Part shown: piece by piece, positions 34,530-43,679 of the stretch
Numbering within the stretch: the first letter of the stretch is position 1
Layout of the letters: every line of letters begins with the position of its first letter
NCBI RefSeq assembly: GCF_024494385.1
Contig: NZ_JAEVLT010000016.1
Location: 1 to 64,000 of the forward strand
DNA: 64,000 nt
DNA from: Bacillus sp. EB600
GTDB taxonomy: Bacteria > Bacillota > Bacilli > Bacillales > Cytobacillaceae
Direction: 5' to 3'
Notes under the pieces: model-generated
Told to the model about the DNA's origin: nothing
Databases searched by the model: none
Seen by the model: only the letters and a program-made list of their open reading frames with translations
Position numbers and translations under genes: made by a program

Positions 34530-34714
34530 ATTTACTTTTAATATGGAATTGATTTCTTATTAATTTCCAAATTAAAGGTTTGTGAATTATTCTACTTATA
34601 CTAGCCGGTGCCTTTCTTGAACTTCCTAAGTTGGGCCATAAAAAAGAGGAGGGAATAGTAGAAAGCGAATCGAAGTTCTAATTAAACCATCTTGGAAAAT
34701 TGGAGGAACAGACT

Positions 34715-34774
34715 ATGTTTATACATAAGATTGAAAAGGATTTATCACTAGCTCCGGCATTCGGTTGTGAATGA
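34715..34774 (+). pseudogene. GNAT acetyltransferase N-terminal remnant
   Basis: GGAGG precedes ATG 34715, which encodes MFIHKIEKDLSLAPAFGCE and TGA. The first 12 residues match the start of RimJ/RimL-type acetyltransferases (MF.HKID.D.SL); the rest of the gene is missing. Confidence 0.55.
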
Positions 34775-34788
34775 TTCCTCTCACTGTA

Positions 34789-35493
34789 TTAATCCTCCTT
34801 TAAAAAAATTGTGTCAACAATCTTATTCACGTGAATTTCGGCCGTATTTAACACCGGGAGCTCCAAATCGTTCGCTTTGATGATCATCGGCAGCTCCGTA
34901 CAGCCGAGGATGATTCCTTGAAGCCGATCGCGCTGAACCATCTGCTGAGTGATCTCTATAAATCTTGCTTTGGTATCTTCGTTAACATAACCTTTTTCCA
35001 ATTCCGCAACAATTTTCCGATGGATATACTCCTGCTCCGCTTGGTTAGGCATGACAATTTCTTTTTGATCAGAAATAAATGGTTTTTTGAAAAAATCATT
35101 TTCCATTGTAAACTTTGTTCCAATGAGGCCAATACGATTTAAGCCCAGTTCCTTGGACCGTGCGGCTGTGGCTTCGACAATGCTGATAATCGGAATGTCC
35201 ACCATTTCTTGAACTTGATCAAAAACAAGATGTGGCGTATTTCCGGAAATGGCCGCAAAATCAGCCCCGGCCCTTGCCAATTTTTGAACCCCATCTGCTA
35301 TGTATTGAATCAGTTCCGCCTTTTTTCCAGTATCAATCAACCCAAAAATTTTATACATATTCATACTGTTAATGACGAGCTCCGGCAGAACCTCTTTACT
35401 GCCGATTCTTTCTTGAAACTTTGAAATAATGGTTTGGTAATAATCGACTGTTGATTCGGGCCCGATTCCGCCAATGATTCCCGCGATGTTCAA
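34789..35493 (-). CDS. aspartate/glutamate racemase family protein
   Basis: A 234-residue Asp/Glu racemase-fold protein starting NIAGIIGGIGPESTVDYYQ. The second catalytic Cys is present in GCTELP. The first catalytic position, normally Cys or Thr before N-T, is Gly in ISGNTPH. It may therefore have an altered mechanism or substrate. TTG at 35493 follows AAGG by eight bases; a longer frame to 35562 lacks support. A hairpin with a minus-strand T-run lies upstream at 35634-35660. Confidence 0.82.
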   Translation of the reverse strand: MNIAGIIGGIGPESTVDYYQTIISKFQERIGSKEVLPELVINSMNMYKIFGLIDTGKKAELIQYIADGVQKLARAGADFAAISGNTPHLVFDQVQEMVDIPIISIVEATAARSKELGLNRIGLIGTKFTMENDFFKKPFISDQKEIVMPNQAEQEYIHRKIVAELEKGYVNEDTKARFIEITQQMVQRDRLQGIILGCTELPMIIKANDLELPVLNTAEIHVNKIVDTIFLKED

Positions 35494-35633
35494 TCCAATT
35501 TCCTTCTTTCCCGTTCTGAATCCATCTGCTGCAAATTTACCACAAATGGCGGGGCCTGTCATGCTTCATTATTTTTATGCAAAAACTACTATTGTACATT
35601 CTTTTCCAGATAGAACAAAAAATAAAGAAAAAA

Positions 35634-35660
35634 TGCGAACAGTCACAGTCACTGTTCGCA
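35634..35660 (-). terminator. hairpin upstream of the racemase gene
   Basis: GCGAACAGT (35635-35643) pairs with ACTGTTCGC (35651-35659); read on the minus strand it is followed by ATTTTTTC. It lies 140 bp before the racemase start with no leftward gene upstream, so it could be a transcription attenuator. Confidence 0.45.
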
Positions 35661-35769
35661 CGCCCCTTTAGTTCCAGTTTTATCGCAAAGAAGTAGTTCA
35701 GTATAATTGGTCTTATTACTATCTGGCATGTTACAATTACCCCAATAATTGACAATAGGGAGTTTTCAA

Positions 35770-36330
35770 ATGAACACCGAATTAAAATGGAACGCAAAAC
35801 ATAAAGAACACTTGGAGCATCAAAGGGAACCAGTCGCAAACAAGAGGCTTGAGGGCCTGTCTTCATATCTTAGTGGAGGTATAGCGCTAGATATTGCGTG
35901 CGGACTTGGGGGAAACAGTTTGTACCTGGCAAAAATGAACTATCAAGTCCAGGCAGTTGATATTTCAGATTTTGCAATCAACTATATTCAGGAACAAGCT
36001 GCAAAACGAAAGCTCGAAATCAACCCTCAAAAATGTGATCTTACCAATATGAACAATCTTTATTGGGCAAACAATTCTTTTAATCTAGCAGTCATTACTT
36101 ATTATTTAGACCGCGATCTTTTTCCGATTGTAAAAAGGATCATAAGGGAAAATGGATATTTTTTCATGGAAACCTTCTATCAATCATCACAAAACTATCA
36201 AAGTATTCCTAACAAATATAAGCTAATGCCGCAAGAATTATTATCTGAATTTAGGGAATGGAAAATTCTCTTTTTTGAAGAAAATGAAAAAGAGGGAAGG
36301 CAAACGATATTTTGTCAAAAAACTGACTAA
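35770..36330 (+). CDS. class I SAM-dependent methyltransferase
   Basis: A 186-residue protein with SAM-binding motif I LDIACGLGGNSLYLA (about 44-58), an acidic end of beta-2 in VQAVDIS, and motif DLTNMNNLYW. The gene resembles TehB/YcgJ-type small-molecule methyltransferases. ATG 35770 lies eight bases after GGGAG; the in-frame upstream reading has no ribosome site. A copy of its 5' end lies at 31437. Substrate unknown. Confidence 0.82.
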   Translation: MNTELKWNAKHKEHLEHQREPVANKRLEGLSSYLSGGIALDIACGLGGNSLYLAKMNYQVQAVDISDFAINYIQEQAAKRKLEINPQKCDLTNMNNLYWANNSFNLAVITYYLDRDLFPIVKRIIRENGYFFMETFYQSSQNYQSIPNKYKLMPQELLSEFREWKILFFEENEKEGRQTIFCQKTD

Positions 36331-36402
36331 ATACAAATACGTTGGGGAAATAGCTCGTGATACACACAAAAAAAAGAATCCTAATTTTTTTAATTAAATC
36401 AA

Positions 36403-36639
36403 TTGCCTGAGGAAATCGTTCCTTTTATTAAAAACAAATTAATTAAATTAAAAGGGCAACTTGAAAAAATGAAGGACTCTTATTAAACAAACGACTGCTT
36501 TCCTGAAAAGTTAGGCGGATGGGAATTAATTTACAAGCACAAAGAGCAGGGCATTATCTCTTTCTTTATCGTTGGAAATGTAAAACGTGTAAAAATCAAA
36601 GCGAAGTTTTGCCAATTTCACTTTGTGAAAGTTAAGTAA
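36403..36639 (+). pseudogene. broken small gene of unknown family
   Basis: A 78-codon frame from TTG 36403 to TAA 36637 is interrupted by TAA at 36484. It reads LPEEIVPFIKNKLIKLKGQL then, after the stop, LGGWELIYKHKEQGIISFFI. The two halves lie in the same frame, so a single nonsense mutation is the main lesion. No family recognised. Confidence 0.4.
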
Positions 36640-36662
36640 ATAAGAAGAAGGAGCCATCATAT

Positions 36663-37610
36663 ATGCATGATTTTCATACTCATTTCATCCCTAAAGATGT
36701 TCTTAACTGGTTAAAGGAAAATAGAAATGCAGTTAATGCTGAATGGATTAATAAAGAGGAAAATAAAGAGCAATTTCTTGTTATCAACCAAAAATGGGGG
36801 TTTGAATTAAAAAAAGCCTTTATTGATTTTGAACTTTATATGCAGAAACAAGAACAAGCGAATGTTGAACATTCGATGATTTCTCCGATCCCACAACTTT
36901 TTTTGTATGATTTCCCGTTAGAAATTACGACAGAGATTTCGAGAGTCTATAACCAATCTCTCGCTCATTTAATCAGTAAGACTCCAGAAAAATTATCAGC
37001 AGTTGGAACCGTTCCGTTAGCAAATTCTGATCAAGCTGCCCAGGTTTTAAATGAAGCCATGAATATTGGGTTAAAGGGAGCCATCATCGGGCCTGGAATC
37101 GCACAACATATGCTTTCAGACAGCTTTTTTCAACCTTTTTTTGAAGAAGCTAACAGGTTAAAGGCGATTCTTTTCATTCACCCATTATTATGCGAGGACC
37201 CGCGGTTAAAGAGGAGAATGATGCCTAATTTGATTGGGGTTCCATGGGAAACAACGGTTTGTGCAACCGATTTACTAGTAAGTGGAATCGTTGATAAATA
37301 TCCGGATGTCAAAATATTATTTGCTCATGGCGGTGGATTCCTTCCCTATCAAATTGGCAGGTTAGATAAAGGCTATGAACAATGGGACATGGTATCTTCA
37401 AATTTACAGGCTCCACCCTCCGAATATTTAAGACGTTTTTGGTATGATACCGTCCTCTGGAATCAAGATAGTATTGACTTTCTTGTAAAAACAGTCGGGG
37501 AAGATCGGGTGGTTGCAGGATCGGATTATCCATTTGATTTATGTGTATGGCCTCCAACAGAAATGAGTGATAAAGGGGCTCATTCTTTACTAGATTGTGC
37601 GATTAAATAA
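36663..37610 (+). CDS. amidohydrolase family 2 (ACMSD-like metal-dependent hydrolase)
   Basis: A 315-residue TIM-barrel hydrolase of the Amidohydro_2 family. The metal-binding HxH is at the very N-terminus (DFHTHFIP), His in LFIHPLL, His in LFAHGGG and the catalytic Asp in GSDYPF. Relatives decarboxylate or hydrolyse aromatic acids (ACMSD, gamma-resorcylate decarboxylase). GGAG lies nine bases before the ATG. Neighbours are a dead alcohol dehydrogenase fragment and aroD, but no pathway is clear. Confidence 0.85.
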   Translation: MHDFHTHFIPKDVLNWLKENRNAVNAEWINKEENKEQFLVINQKWGFELKKAFIDFELYMQKQEQANVEHSMISPIPQLFLYDFPLEITTEISRVYNQSLAHLISKTPEKLSAVGTVPLANSDQAAQVLNEAMNIGLKGAIIGPGIAQHMLSDSFFQPFFEEANRLKAILFIHPLLCEDPRLKRRMMPNLIGVPWETTVCATDLLVSGIVDKYPDVKILFAHGGGFLPYQIGRLDKGYEQWDMVSSNLQAPPSEYLRRFWYDTVLWNQDSIDFLVKTVGEDRVVAGSDYPFDLCVWPPTEMSDKGAHSLLDCAIK

Positions 37611-37618
37611 ATATACGA

Positions 37619-37650
37619 AAATACCAAAGAAATCGTTTCTTTGGTATTTC
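37619..37650 (+). terminator. terminator of the amidohydrolase gene
   Basis: AATACCAAAGAAA pairs with TTTCTTTGGTATT around TCG. Confidence 0.7.
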
Positions 37651-37716
37651 CCTAAAACTTCCCTTTTTGTTCCGCAGAAAATAACATTATTGTGGAGTAA
37701 AAAGGGAAATGCTAAC

Positions 37717-37926
37717 ATGAACAAAAAAATTACTTGAAAAGGTTCAATTATTTATAATTTTCCTGAAGATTTTGAAAAATGTGTTGAATACTTAATGGAT
37801 GAAAATTTTGATTTGAAACCGGTTGTTTCTAATGTTTTTCCACGGGATTATGAAAAGGCGTACAGTGACGCTCTCTCTGGTCAGTATGGAAAAATTTTGA
37901 TTGATTTTAGGGAAAAGCAAAATTGA
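37717..37926 (+). pseudogene. zinc-type alcohol dehydrogenase C-terminal remnant
   Basis: A frame from ATG 37717 has TGA at 37735 (probably a former Trp codon in KKIT-W-KGS). It then encodes NFPEDFEKCVEYLMDENFDL, VVSNVFPRDYEKAYSDAL and GQYGKILIDF, the end of an MDR-family threonine/alcohol dehydrogenase. The catalytic and Rossmann domains are missing. Confidence 0.75.
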
Positions 37927-37965
37927 TGAAAGTACTCATTTTTCACAACTAAAGGGGGTATATGG

Positions 37966-38730
37966 ATGGGTACGTTAATAATAAAGAATATGACAATTGG
38001 GGAAGGAATTCCGAAAATAATTGTTCCTCTAGTCGGTATCACCAAAGAACAAATTCTACAAGAAGCCATTCTGGTAAAAGAATTACAGCCGGATGTAGTT
38101 GAATGGCGTGTTGACTGTTATAAAGAAGTTGAAAATTTAGATGAAGTAAAAGATGTTATAGCTATGTTAAAAAATGTATTTATTGATGAACTGATTTTGT
38201 TTACTTTTCGAAGTCATAAAGAAGGTGGAAATAAAGAAATTAGTAATGAATTTTACGTTAAGCTAAATCAAACCGCTATACTTACAAAAAACATCGATTT
38301 GGTTGATGTTGAGTTATTTAATGAAGAAAATCATGTAAATGCGATACTCACAACCGCAAAAGAAAACGGAGTATATGTTATCATGTCAAATCATGATTTC
38401 TTTAAAACTCCACCAAAAGAAGAAATCATTTCTCGTCTTCGTAAAATGCAGGAGTATGGTGCAGATATTCCGAAAATCGCGGTCATGCCTAAATCTGTTG
38501 AGGATGTTATCACGCTGCTAGATGCCACTAACACCATGAAAACAGAATATGCTGGTCGCCCCATCATTACGATGTCTATGGGGGGGACAGGTGTGATTAG
38601 CCGGTTGACCGGTGAGGTATTCGGCTCTGCCTTTACTTTTGGGGCTGGCAAAGAAGCATCTGCACCAGGCCAAATACCTGTAGCAGAATTAAGATCGGTA
38701 TTAAAAATCTTACATGAAAGTATGTACTGA
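37966..38730 (+). CDS. aroD: type I 3-dehydroquinate dehydratase
   Basis: A 254-residue class I dehydroquinase. Glu46 in VEWRVD, catalytic His143 in SNHDF and Schiff-base Lys170 in PKIAVMPKS are present, followed by SMGGTGVISRL and the C-terminal APGQIPVAELR loop. It dehydrates 3-dehydroquinate to 3-dehydroshikimate in the shikimate or quinate-degradation pathway. AAAGGGGG precedes the ATG. It is not linked to other aro genes here. Confidence 0.93.
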   Translation: MGTLIIKNMTIGEGIPKIIVPLVGITKEQILQEAILVKELQPDVVEWRVDCYKEVENLDEVKDVIAMLKNVFIDELILFTFRSHKEGGNKEISNEFYVKLNQTAILTKNIDLVDVELFNEENHVNAILTTAKENGVYVIMSNHDFFKTPPKEEIISRLRKMQEYGADIPKIAVMPKSVEDVITLLDATNTMKTEYAGRPIITMSMGGTGVISRLTGEVFGSAFTFGAGKEASAPGQIPVAELRSVLKILHESMY

Positions 38731-38853
38731 TTTTATATGTATTATAGGAGAAAAGGAATCAAAGGGGTCGTATGATTCCCGTAGAACCGAAAAAGAAACG
38801 TAAGCGTCAAATAGCCCCCACCTTCATGGGGCATATTGTATTATTTGATAATT

Positions 38854-38900
38854 AATGCCCGCACACTCGTGATTTCAGTCGTGGTAAGGGCATATTTTTT
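38854..38900 (+). terminator. terminator-like hairpin after aroD
   Basis: ATGCCC (38855-38860) pairs with GGGCAT (38888-38893) across a structured loop, followed by eight T. A 27-codon frame at 38772-38855 between aroD and this hairpin has only a weak ribosome site. Confidence 0.5.
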
Positions 38901-38979
38901 TGGAAGTTTAAGTGCGTAATAGAGGACATACGTGGATAACCTCACAATAACTCAGTAAATGAATAAGGGTGCTTTTTTG

Positions 38980-39034
38980 TTGACATAAATATACCCTAAT
39001 GTTAGGATGTATTTATCTTGAAATTGAGATAAAT
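38980..39034 (+). promoter_or_regulatory. promoter and two dyads of the pirin-MarR operon
   Basis: TTGACA (38980-38985), 17 bp, TAGGAT (39003-39008). CCTAA-TG-TTAGG overlaps the -10. Immediately downstream ATTTATCT-N8-AGATAAAT (39011-39034) forms a second dyad around the start site. Either may be the operator of the MarR protein encoded two genes down. Confidence 0.6.
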
Positions 39035-39111
39035 ATTCTTAGGATAAATAGAAAAAATTTATAAGGATCTTTTTTAGGAAAACAGTCATCTTACCAATAG
39101 GAGGGATCCAA

Positions 39112-39879
39112 ATGGAAGTTCAAAAGATTAAACCACAGGATCAAGCAATGGGGCAATTCGATAAGGGTAAAATAAAAGAGCAAAAGCCAATTGGTTTCCC
39201 AAGAGAAGGTTCACTCATCAATCGGCTGGGACCATTGTTTTACTGGGCTTGGGGACATTCTAATGAACCCGCAGCACTTGACTTTCATCCACATAAAGGT
39301 TTTGAAATCATTACTTATGTGATCAAAGGGAATGCGTATCATCGTGATACGCTGGGCACAGAAAGTGTTGTAGCTGCAGGGGGCGCTCAGCTCATGCAAA
39401 CTGGATCCGGTGTATCCCATGCAGAAGTCTTTAAAGAACCATCTGAAATTTTTCAAATCTGGTTTGAACCACATTTAAGTCAGGCAATAAAACGGACACC
39501 AACTTATTTTCAATACAATTCGGAGGACTTTTCCGTTATAAATAAAGAAGATGTAACGATTAAGACAATACTAGGAAATGACTCCCCAATGAAAATTGTT
39601 ACAGATGCGGGGATATGGGATATTACCATCCCAACTGGAACGGTATATACCCATAGTCTTTCGCAAAAACGGATATTAGCTGCTCTAGCCATCAGAGGCG
39701 ATGGAGCTTTTTCATTAGACACGAATGGAATCACTCGTTTTGAACATAAAGATTTCGTTGTCGTTGATTCAGGACAGGGTGGGGAGGTAGCCATTCAAGC
39801 GTTAGATAAAGACCTAAGAATCTTCCTAATTGAAGTTCCGTCAGAAGTAGATTATCCTTTATTCCGAAAACATAGATAA
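39112..39879 (+). CDS. pirin family protein
   Basis: A 255-residue bicupin. The N-terminal cupin carries the pirin metal ligands: DFHPHKGFEIITYVIKG (two His), DTLGTESVVAAGGAQLMQTG and SHAEVF (third His). Pirins bind Fe or Ni; some are quercetin 2,3-dioxygenases, others redox sensors. GGAGG is upstream. It is first of three genes pirin-MarR-pirin, expressed from the promoter at 38980. Confidence 0.9.
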   Translation: MEVQKIKPQDQAMGQFDKGKIKEQKPIGFPREGSLINRLGPLFYWAWGHSNEPAALDFHPHKGFEIITYVIKGNAYHRDTLGTESVVAAGGAQLMQTGSGVSHAEVFKEPSEIFQIWFEPHLSQAIKRTPTYFQYNSEDFSVINKEDVTIKTILGNDSPMKIVTDAGIWDITIPTGTVYTHSLSQKRILAALAIRGDGAFSLDTNGITRFEHKDFVVVDSGQGGEVAIQALDKDLRIFLIEVPSEVDYPLFRKHR

Positions 39880-39920
39880 TCATTGAAATGTTTACAGTTT
39901 TCGTAAAAGGAGGTTCGGGA

Positions 39921-40367
39921 ATGGATCTAGAAGATGAACAAAGTCAGATTGATTTACGGCTTTTCCGCGTTTGGCTAAAGGCAAGTAAAACTATTTTTGG
40001 TCATGCTGTAAAAGATATAGAAAAACATGGAATTAGTTTAGAGAATTTTATGGTGCTGGAACTTCTTTATAATAAGGGACCCCACACAGTCCAAAAAATT
40101 AGTGAAAAACTTTCAATTCCTAGTGGGAGTATTACCTACGTTGTGGATAAGCTTGAAAAGAAAGAATTCGTAAAAAGGGAACCAAGTCTAACAGACCGAC
40201 GAGCTTCAAATGTTGTTTTAATCGAAAAAGGTCAATGTTTATTTAAAGAGATCTTCCCTCAACACGTTGAAGTCATATCCGAAAATTTGTCTTTTATCAG
40301 TAATGAGGAAAAAATACAGTTAACCAATCTGCTTAAAAGGCTTGGGCTTGGTGCAAGTCAGATTTAA
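39921..40367 (+). CDS. MarR-family transcriptional regulator
   Basis: A 148-residue MarR protein: winged helix at about residues 45-105 (GPHTVQKISEKLSIPSGSIT, then EPSLTDRRASNVVLIEKG). GGAGG is nine bases before ATG 39921; a longer frame from 39888 exists. It lies between two pirin genes and probably represses the operon. Such MarR-pirin sets respond to quinones or other electrophiles in Bacillus. Its C-terminus is partly duplicated at 62008. Confidence 0.88.
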   Translation: MDLEDEQSQIDLRLFRVWLKASKTIFGHAVKDIEKHGISLENFMVLELLYNKGPHTVQKISEKLSIPSGSITYVVDKLEKKEFVKREPSLTDRRASNVVLIEKGQCLFKEIFPQHVEVISENLSFISNEEKIQLTNLLKRLGLGASQI

Positions 40368-40450
40368 TAATTTCAAATTAAAAAAGTATTATCCCTTTTA
40401 AAGATTGAAATAAATCCAAAACAGGGTGGTTTACAAAGGAGAGAAATAAA

Positions 40451-41464
40451 ATGAATAGCAAAATCATGACAATCCAAAAGCTGGGATTTCCATGGAAAAC
40501 AGAAGATCCGTTCCTAATGACAGTGCACCATAAAGATGCGTATCCTTCAGGTAATGAGCAGCAGGGCCCTAACGTTTCATTGGAAGGCAGGAATCTTGGC
40601 GAGGATTTTACGTTACGTGACGGTTTTAGAATGTATCATGGCACAACGGTTCCGGGATTTCCTGTACATCCCCACAGAGGTTTTGAAACGGTAACCGTTG
40701 TTCTTGAAGGTTTTGTCGATCATTTTGATTCATATGGGTCAGTAGGACGATTTGGAAATGGGGATGTTCAATGGATGACAGCAGGAAAAGGTTGCCAGCA
40801 TACCGAAATGTTTCCTCTTGTGCATCAGGACAAAGACAACCCGCTTGAACTCTTTCAGATATGGCTGAATCTGCCTGCAAAAGATAAATTCGCTGATCCG
40901 GATTATAAAATGTTATGGGCTGAAGATATACCGGTAGTACAATCGGCTGCTGCTAATGGACAAAAAACGACCGTAAGACTGATTGCCGGAAGTATACTGG
41001 GCAAGTCTAGTTTAGAACCTAACTCTGTTTCTTGGGCAAACGATAAAGATCATCATGTAGGGGTTTACCTTATTCATATGGAGCCGGAAGCAGTCCTAAC
41101 CCTTCCATCAGTTTCAGCTACAATGACAAGGAATTTATACTTTTACCAAGGAGATAAACTAACTATCGAAGATACAGCGATTGATCCATACCATCGTGTA
41201 AAGCTCGCTGGTGATCAGGAAATCACGATTACAAATGGACAATCTGAGAGTTATATGCTGCTCTTAGAAGGTGAGCCGATACAAGAACCGGTCGCAGCCT
41301 ATGGACCGTTTGTAATGAATACTGAGAAGGAAATTCATGATGCATTTAAGGACTATCAAAATACACAATTTGGAGGTTGGCCATGGGACCGTCCAGATCC
41401 TGTAAATAAGCGTGAATCAGGAAGATTCGCACGTCATGCGGATGGAAGAGTTGAAAAAAGGTAA
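40451..41464 (+). CDS. pirin family protein (long form)
   Basis: A 337-residue bicupin of the pirin family, distinct from the upstream 255-residue one. Metal ligands: HPHRGFETVTVVLEGFVDHF and CQHTEMF. An extra C-terminal extension (about 285-337) contains a Trp/Pro-rich GGWPWDRPDP. AAAGGAG precedes the ATG. Third gene of the pirin-MarR-pirin set; a REP-like palindrome ends it. Confidence 0.88.
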   Translation: MNSKIMTIQKLGFPWKTEDPFLMTVHHKDAYPSGNEQQGPNVSLEGRNLGEDFTLRDGFRMYHGTTVPGFPVHPHRGFETVTVVLEGFVDHFDSYGSVGRFGNGDVQWMTAGKGCQHTEMFPLVHQDKDNPLELFQIWLNLPAKDKFADPDYKMLWAEDIPVVQSAAANGQKTTVRLIAGSILGKSSLEPNSVSWANDKDHHVGVYLIHMEPEAVLTLPSVSATMTRNLYFYQGDKLTIEDTAIDPYHRVKLAGDQEITITNGQSESYMLLLEGEPIQEPVAAYGPFVMNTEKEIHDAFKDYQNTQFGGWPWDRPDPVNKRESGRFARHADGRVEKR

Positions 41465-41493
41465 CCACTATTCATTATTTGTAAAATCTCTAA

Positions 41494-41550
41494 GGGCCAG
41501 TCCCTCGGCAAATTAACGCATTAATTCGGCCGGGGACTGACCCGGTTTTA
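41494..41550. repeat. REP-like compound palindrome, copy 2
   Basis: GGGCCAGTCCCTCGGC pairs with GCCGGGGACTGACCC; between them lies an inner ATTAA-cgca-TTAAT stem, followed by TTTTA. It matches the design and part of the sequence of the element at 13338-13392. It lies between convergent genes and probably acts as a terminator. Confidence 0.65.
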
Positions 41551-41555
41551 CGGTT

Positions 41556-42497
41556 TTAGTGATTTGCTGCCTTAACCGATTGATGCAATTGGATTTTTTT
41601 TCGACGCTGCCTAATCAGGGTCTCCAATGTTCCTGACCCCATAATAACACCCGTGACGATCAATAAAAATCCCATATAGTGAGCGGGTTTAATCGCTTCC
41701 TGAAGAATTAGTGCAGCACCAATAACGGAGAATAGGGTGTTAAGATTAAGAAAAATGGAAGCTGTGGCTGCCCCGACCTGACCGATCGCGTAATTATAAA
41801 TCATTTGTCCAAGACCTGTTGATAAAACCGCTGAAAGGAAAAACACCACCCAAACGTCAGAAAATCCTTCTACAAACGTTACTAATCCGCTTGGCTCCAT
41901 TCTTAAACTAACCGAAAAAAGGAAAATGGAAGCGATGAGCAGCATATAGGCGGTTAATAGCACCGAGTCCATTGTTTTCGCTGCTTTATTAATTAAAATA
42001 AAGCCAAAGGCTTGAATAAAAATGGATAGAAAGACTTCGAAATCCCCAAGATTCATTCCTTGCAGTTCCCCGCTGCCAAAGAGAACGGTCATGCTAACTC
42101 CTGTGCTACCTAAAACAAAGCCGATCGCGGCGATAAGGGTAGGTCTCTTTTTAAAAAAAACAAAGGATAATAATACCGTTAATAGTGGCCCCATTCCTAA
42201 AATCAGGCCTGCATTCGTAGCGGAAGTTCCCGTTAATCCGATAGATAAGAAAAAGTGATGAGAGACAATACTTGTTAAGGAACCACCAATCATAAAGCCC
42301 CATTCGTTTTTATGTGGAAGACGAATACGCCGTGTCATCCCAAGAATAATAAAGACGGTTGCAGCTGCAATGAAAAGTCGAAAGGACGTAGCCGTTACAG
42401 GTGGAACGTGACCCACGATTATTTTCACAAAAGAAATATTACATCCCCAAAAAACCATATTAACTACTAAGATTAAATAAATTTTCATTGTATTCAT
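41556..42497 (-). CDS. EamA/DMT superfamily transporter
   Basis: A 313-residue membrane protein with ten segments and two EamA repeats (about 5-137 and 155-290). Motifs are MVFWGCNISFVKIIVG at the start, SLTSIVSHHFFLSIGLTGTS, and LNLNTLFSVIGAALILQEAI near the end. Probably exports amino acids or metabolites. It is convergent with the pirin operon. Confidence 0.85.
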   Translation of the reverse strand: MNTMKIYLILVVNMVFWGCNISFVKIIVGHVPPVTATSFRLFIAAATVFIILGMTRRIRLPHKNEWGFMIGGSLTSIVSHHFFLSIGLTGTSATNAGLILGMGPLLTVLLSFVFFKKRPTLIAAIGFVLGSTGVSMTVLFGSGELQGMNLGDFEVFLSIFIQAFGFILINKAAKTMDSVLLTAYMLLIASIFLFSVSLRMEPSGLVTFVEGFSDVWVVFFLSAVLSTGLGQMIYNYAIGQVGAATASIFLNLNTLFSVIGAALILQEAIKPAHYMGFLLIVTGVIMGSGTLETLIRQRRKKIQLHQSVKAANH

Positions 42498-42879
42498 ATT
42501 CTGTATCCAATCCTTCCTTTCATCACAGAATTCATTTTAGCATCATTTGAATTTTATGAAAATAAAAAGAATTCGGATAAAACGGAACGGTTTCACAATG
42601 TTGAGGATGGGGCGTACAAACTTCAAAAGTCATATTAGTTTATCCAGTTTATTGAGGTTAGACCCCCCTGTCTCTTTCAAAAAACAAGAAGTAGAAAACT
42701 TTAATAAAAGAGAGCAGATACATTCAACAAACGCCATGTTTATATTAGCTGATCCAACTCTTGAAATATTCGGCACTAAAGTACCAAGATTCCTAAGTAC
42801 GGGGTTATTCGAACCCTAGAATAGGAATGAGTGATACTCTAGTTAGCCAAACAATTGTACAAGAAACAAGTACTGGTAA
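42498..42879. other. stretch with one unsupported frame
   Basis: A plus-strand frame of 90 codons at 42547-42819 has no ribosome site and no recognised relative; its last part (MFILADPTLEIFGTKVPRFL) looks protein-like and may be a remnant. Confidence 0.25.
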
Positions 42880-43170
42880 CTCTTATTTTGATGGTGGACT
42901 TTTATCGTACATAGGTTGGCAGATGGTTGGATCGTTAGTAACTGTTTGCACACTAGGAATTTGTTAACCATGGGCTTTGTGTATGGTTTATGCATGGAAA
43001 ATCAATCATACTGTTGTGGAAGGCAGAAGATTGCAATTCCATGGAACTGCCATTGGTTTGTTCGGGAACTGGATTAAATTGGTTTTTCTGTATTATTACA
43101 TTAGGTATTTATAGTTTGGTTATTTATTTCACTGGAAAAATGGAAAGCAAAACACACAACATTTGCATAA
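42880..43170 (+). pseudogene. DUF898 (YjgN-like) membrane protein pseudogene
   Basis: Frames encode SYFDGGLLSYIGWQMVGSLV...TLGIC, TAA at 42965, then WALCMVYAWKINHTVVEGRR and LQFHGTAIGLFGNWIKLVFL, then a frameshift to ITLGIYSLVIYFTGKMESKT. Together these are the repeat unit of DUF898 proteins (FDGG, GRRL.F.G). Stop and frameshift make it non-functional. Confidence 0.75.
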
Positions 43171-43203
43171 AAGCAAGCCCTTCTCTTAATCGGGAGGGGC
43201 TTT
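43170..43203 (+). terminator. terminator-like hairpin
   Basis: AAGCaagCCCTTCTC pairs imperfectly with GGGAGGGGCTT around TTAATC, followed by TTTC. Confidence 0.5.
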
Positions 43204-43679
43204 CATCTTATGTGAACGCTTTCCTTAATCAACTGTATCAGATTAGATATCGCCACTTGTTCATAGTTTCCTTTCCTATATAAGCAAAACGATCGAAAGT
43301 GAAGAAATGGGCATAGGTTTAAAATATATCTTGGAAAGTATTATCATCAAGGAATTTCCTGAAGTTAACGTGTTAGAAAATATGCAGGTAAAGCTGAGGA
43401 AAGGAACTGTACATGCGTTCATTTCAAAATACAGATACTGGTGTCTAAATTGAGTGGCTTCAAACTTCTTCAGGAATTAATGTTTTTTTCTGAGTTTAAA
43501 AATATCATTTTTTGATAACGGCAGATAGTCTGAAAAAGGAACAAGGGACATTTAGTACTCACATCTTAATTATTCGGAATATTATTAATTCAGATACTAA
43601 TACCGGGAAAAGTCAACCATCACAATTTATGGAAAACTATGTCATTTTCAGCTAAATTTGTTTCTATAAATGTGTACTG
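43204..43679. other. decayed stretch, includes response-regulator remnant
   Basis: No intact gene. Between 43330 and 43545 interrupted plus-strand frames read GLKYILESIIIKEFPEVNVL and FKLLQELMFFSEFKNI...TADSLKKEQ. Their order and spacing resemble a response-regulator receiver domain. Confidence 0.4.
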
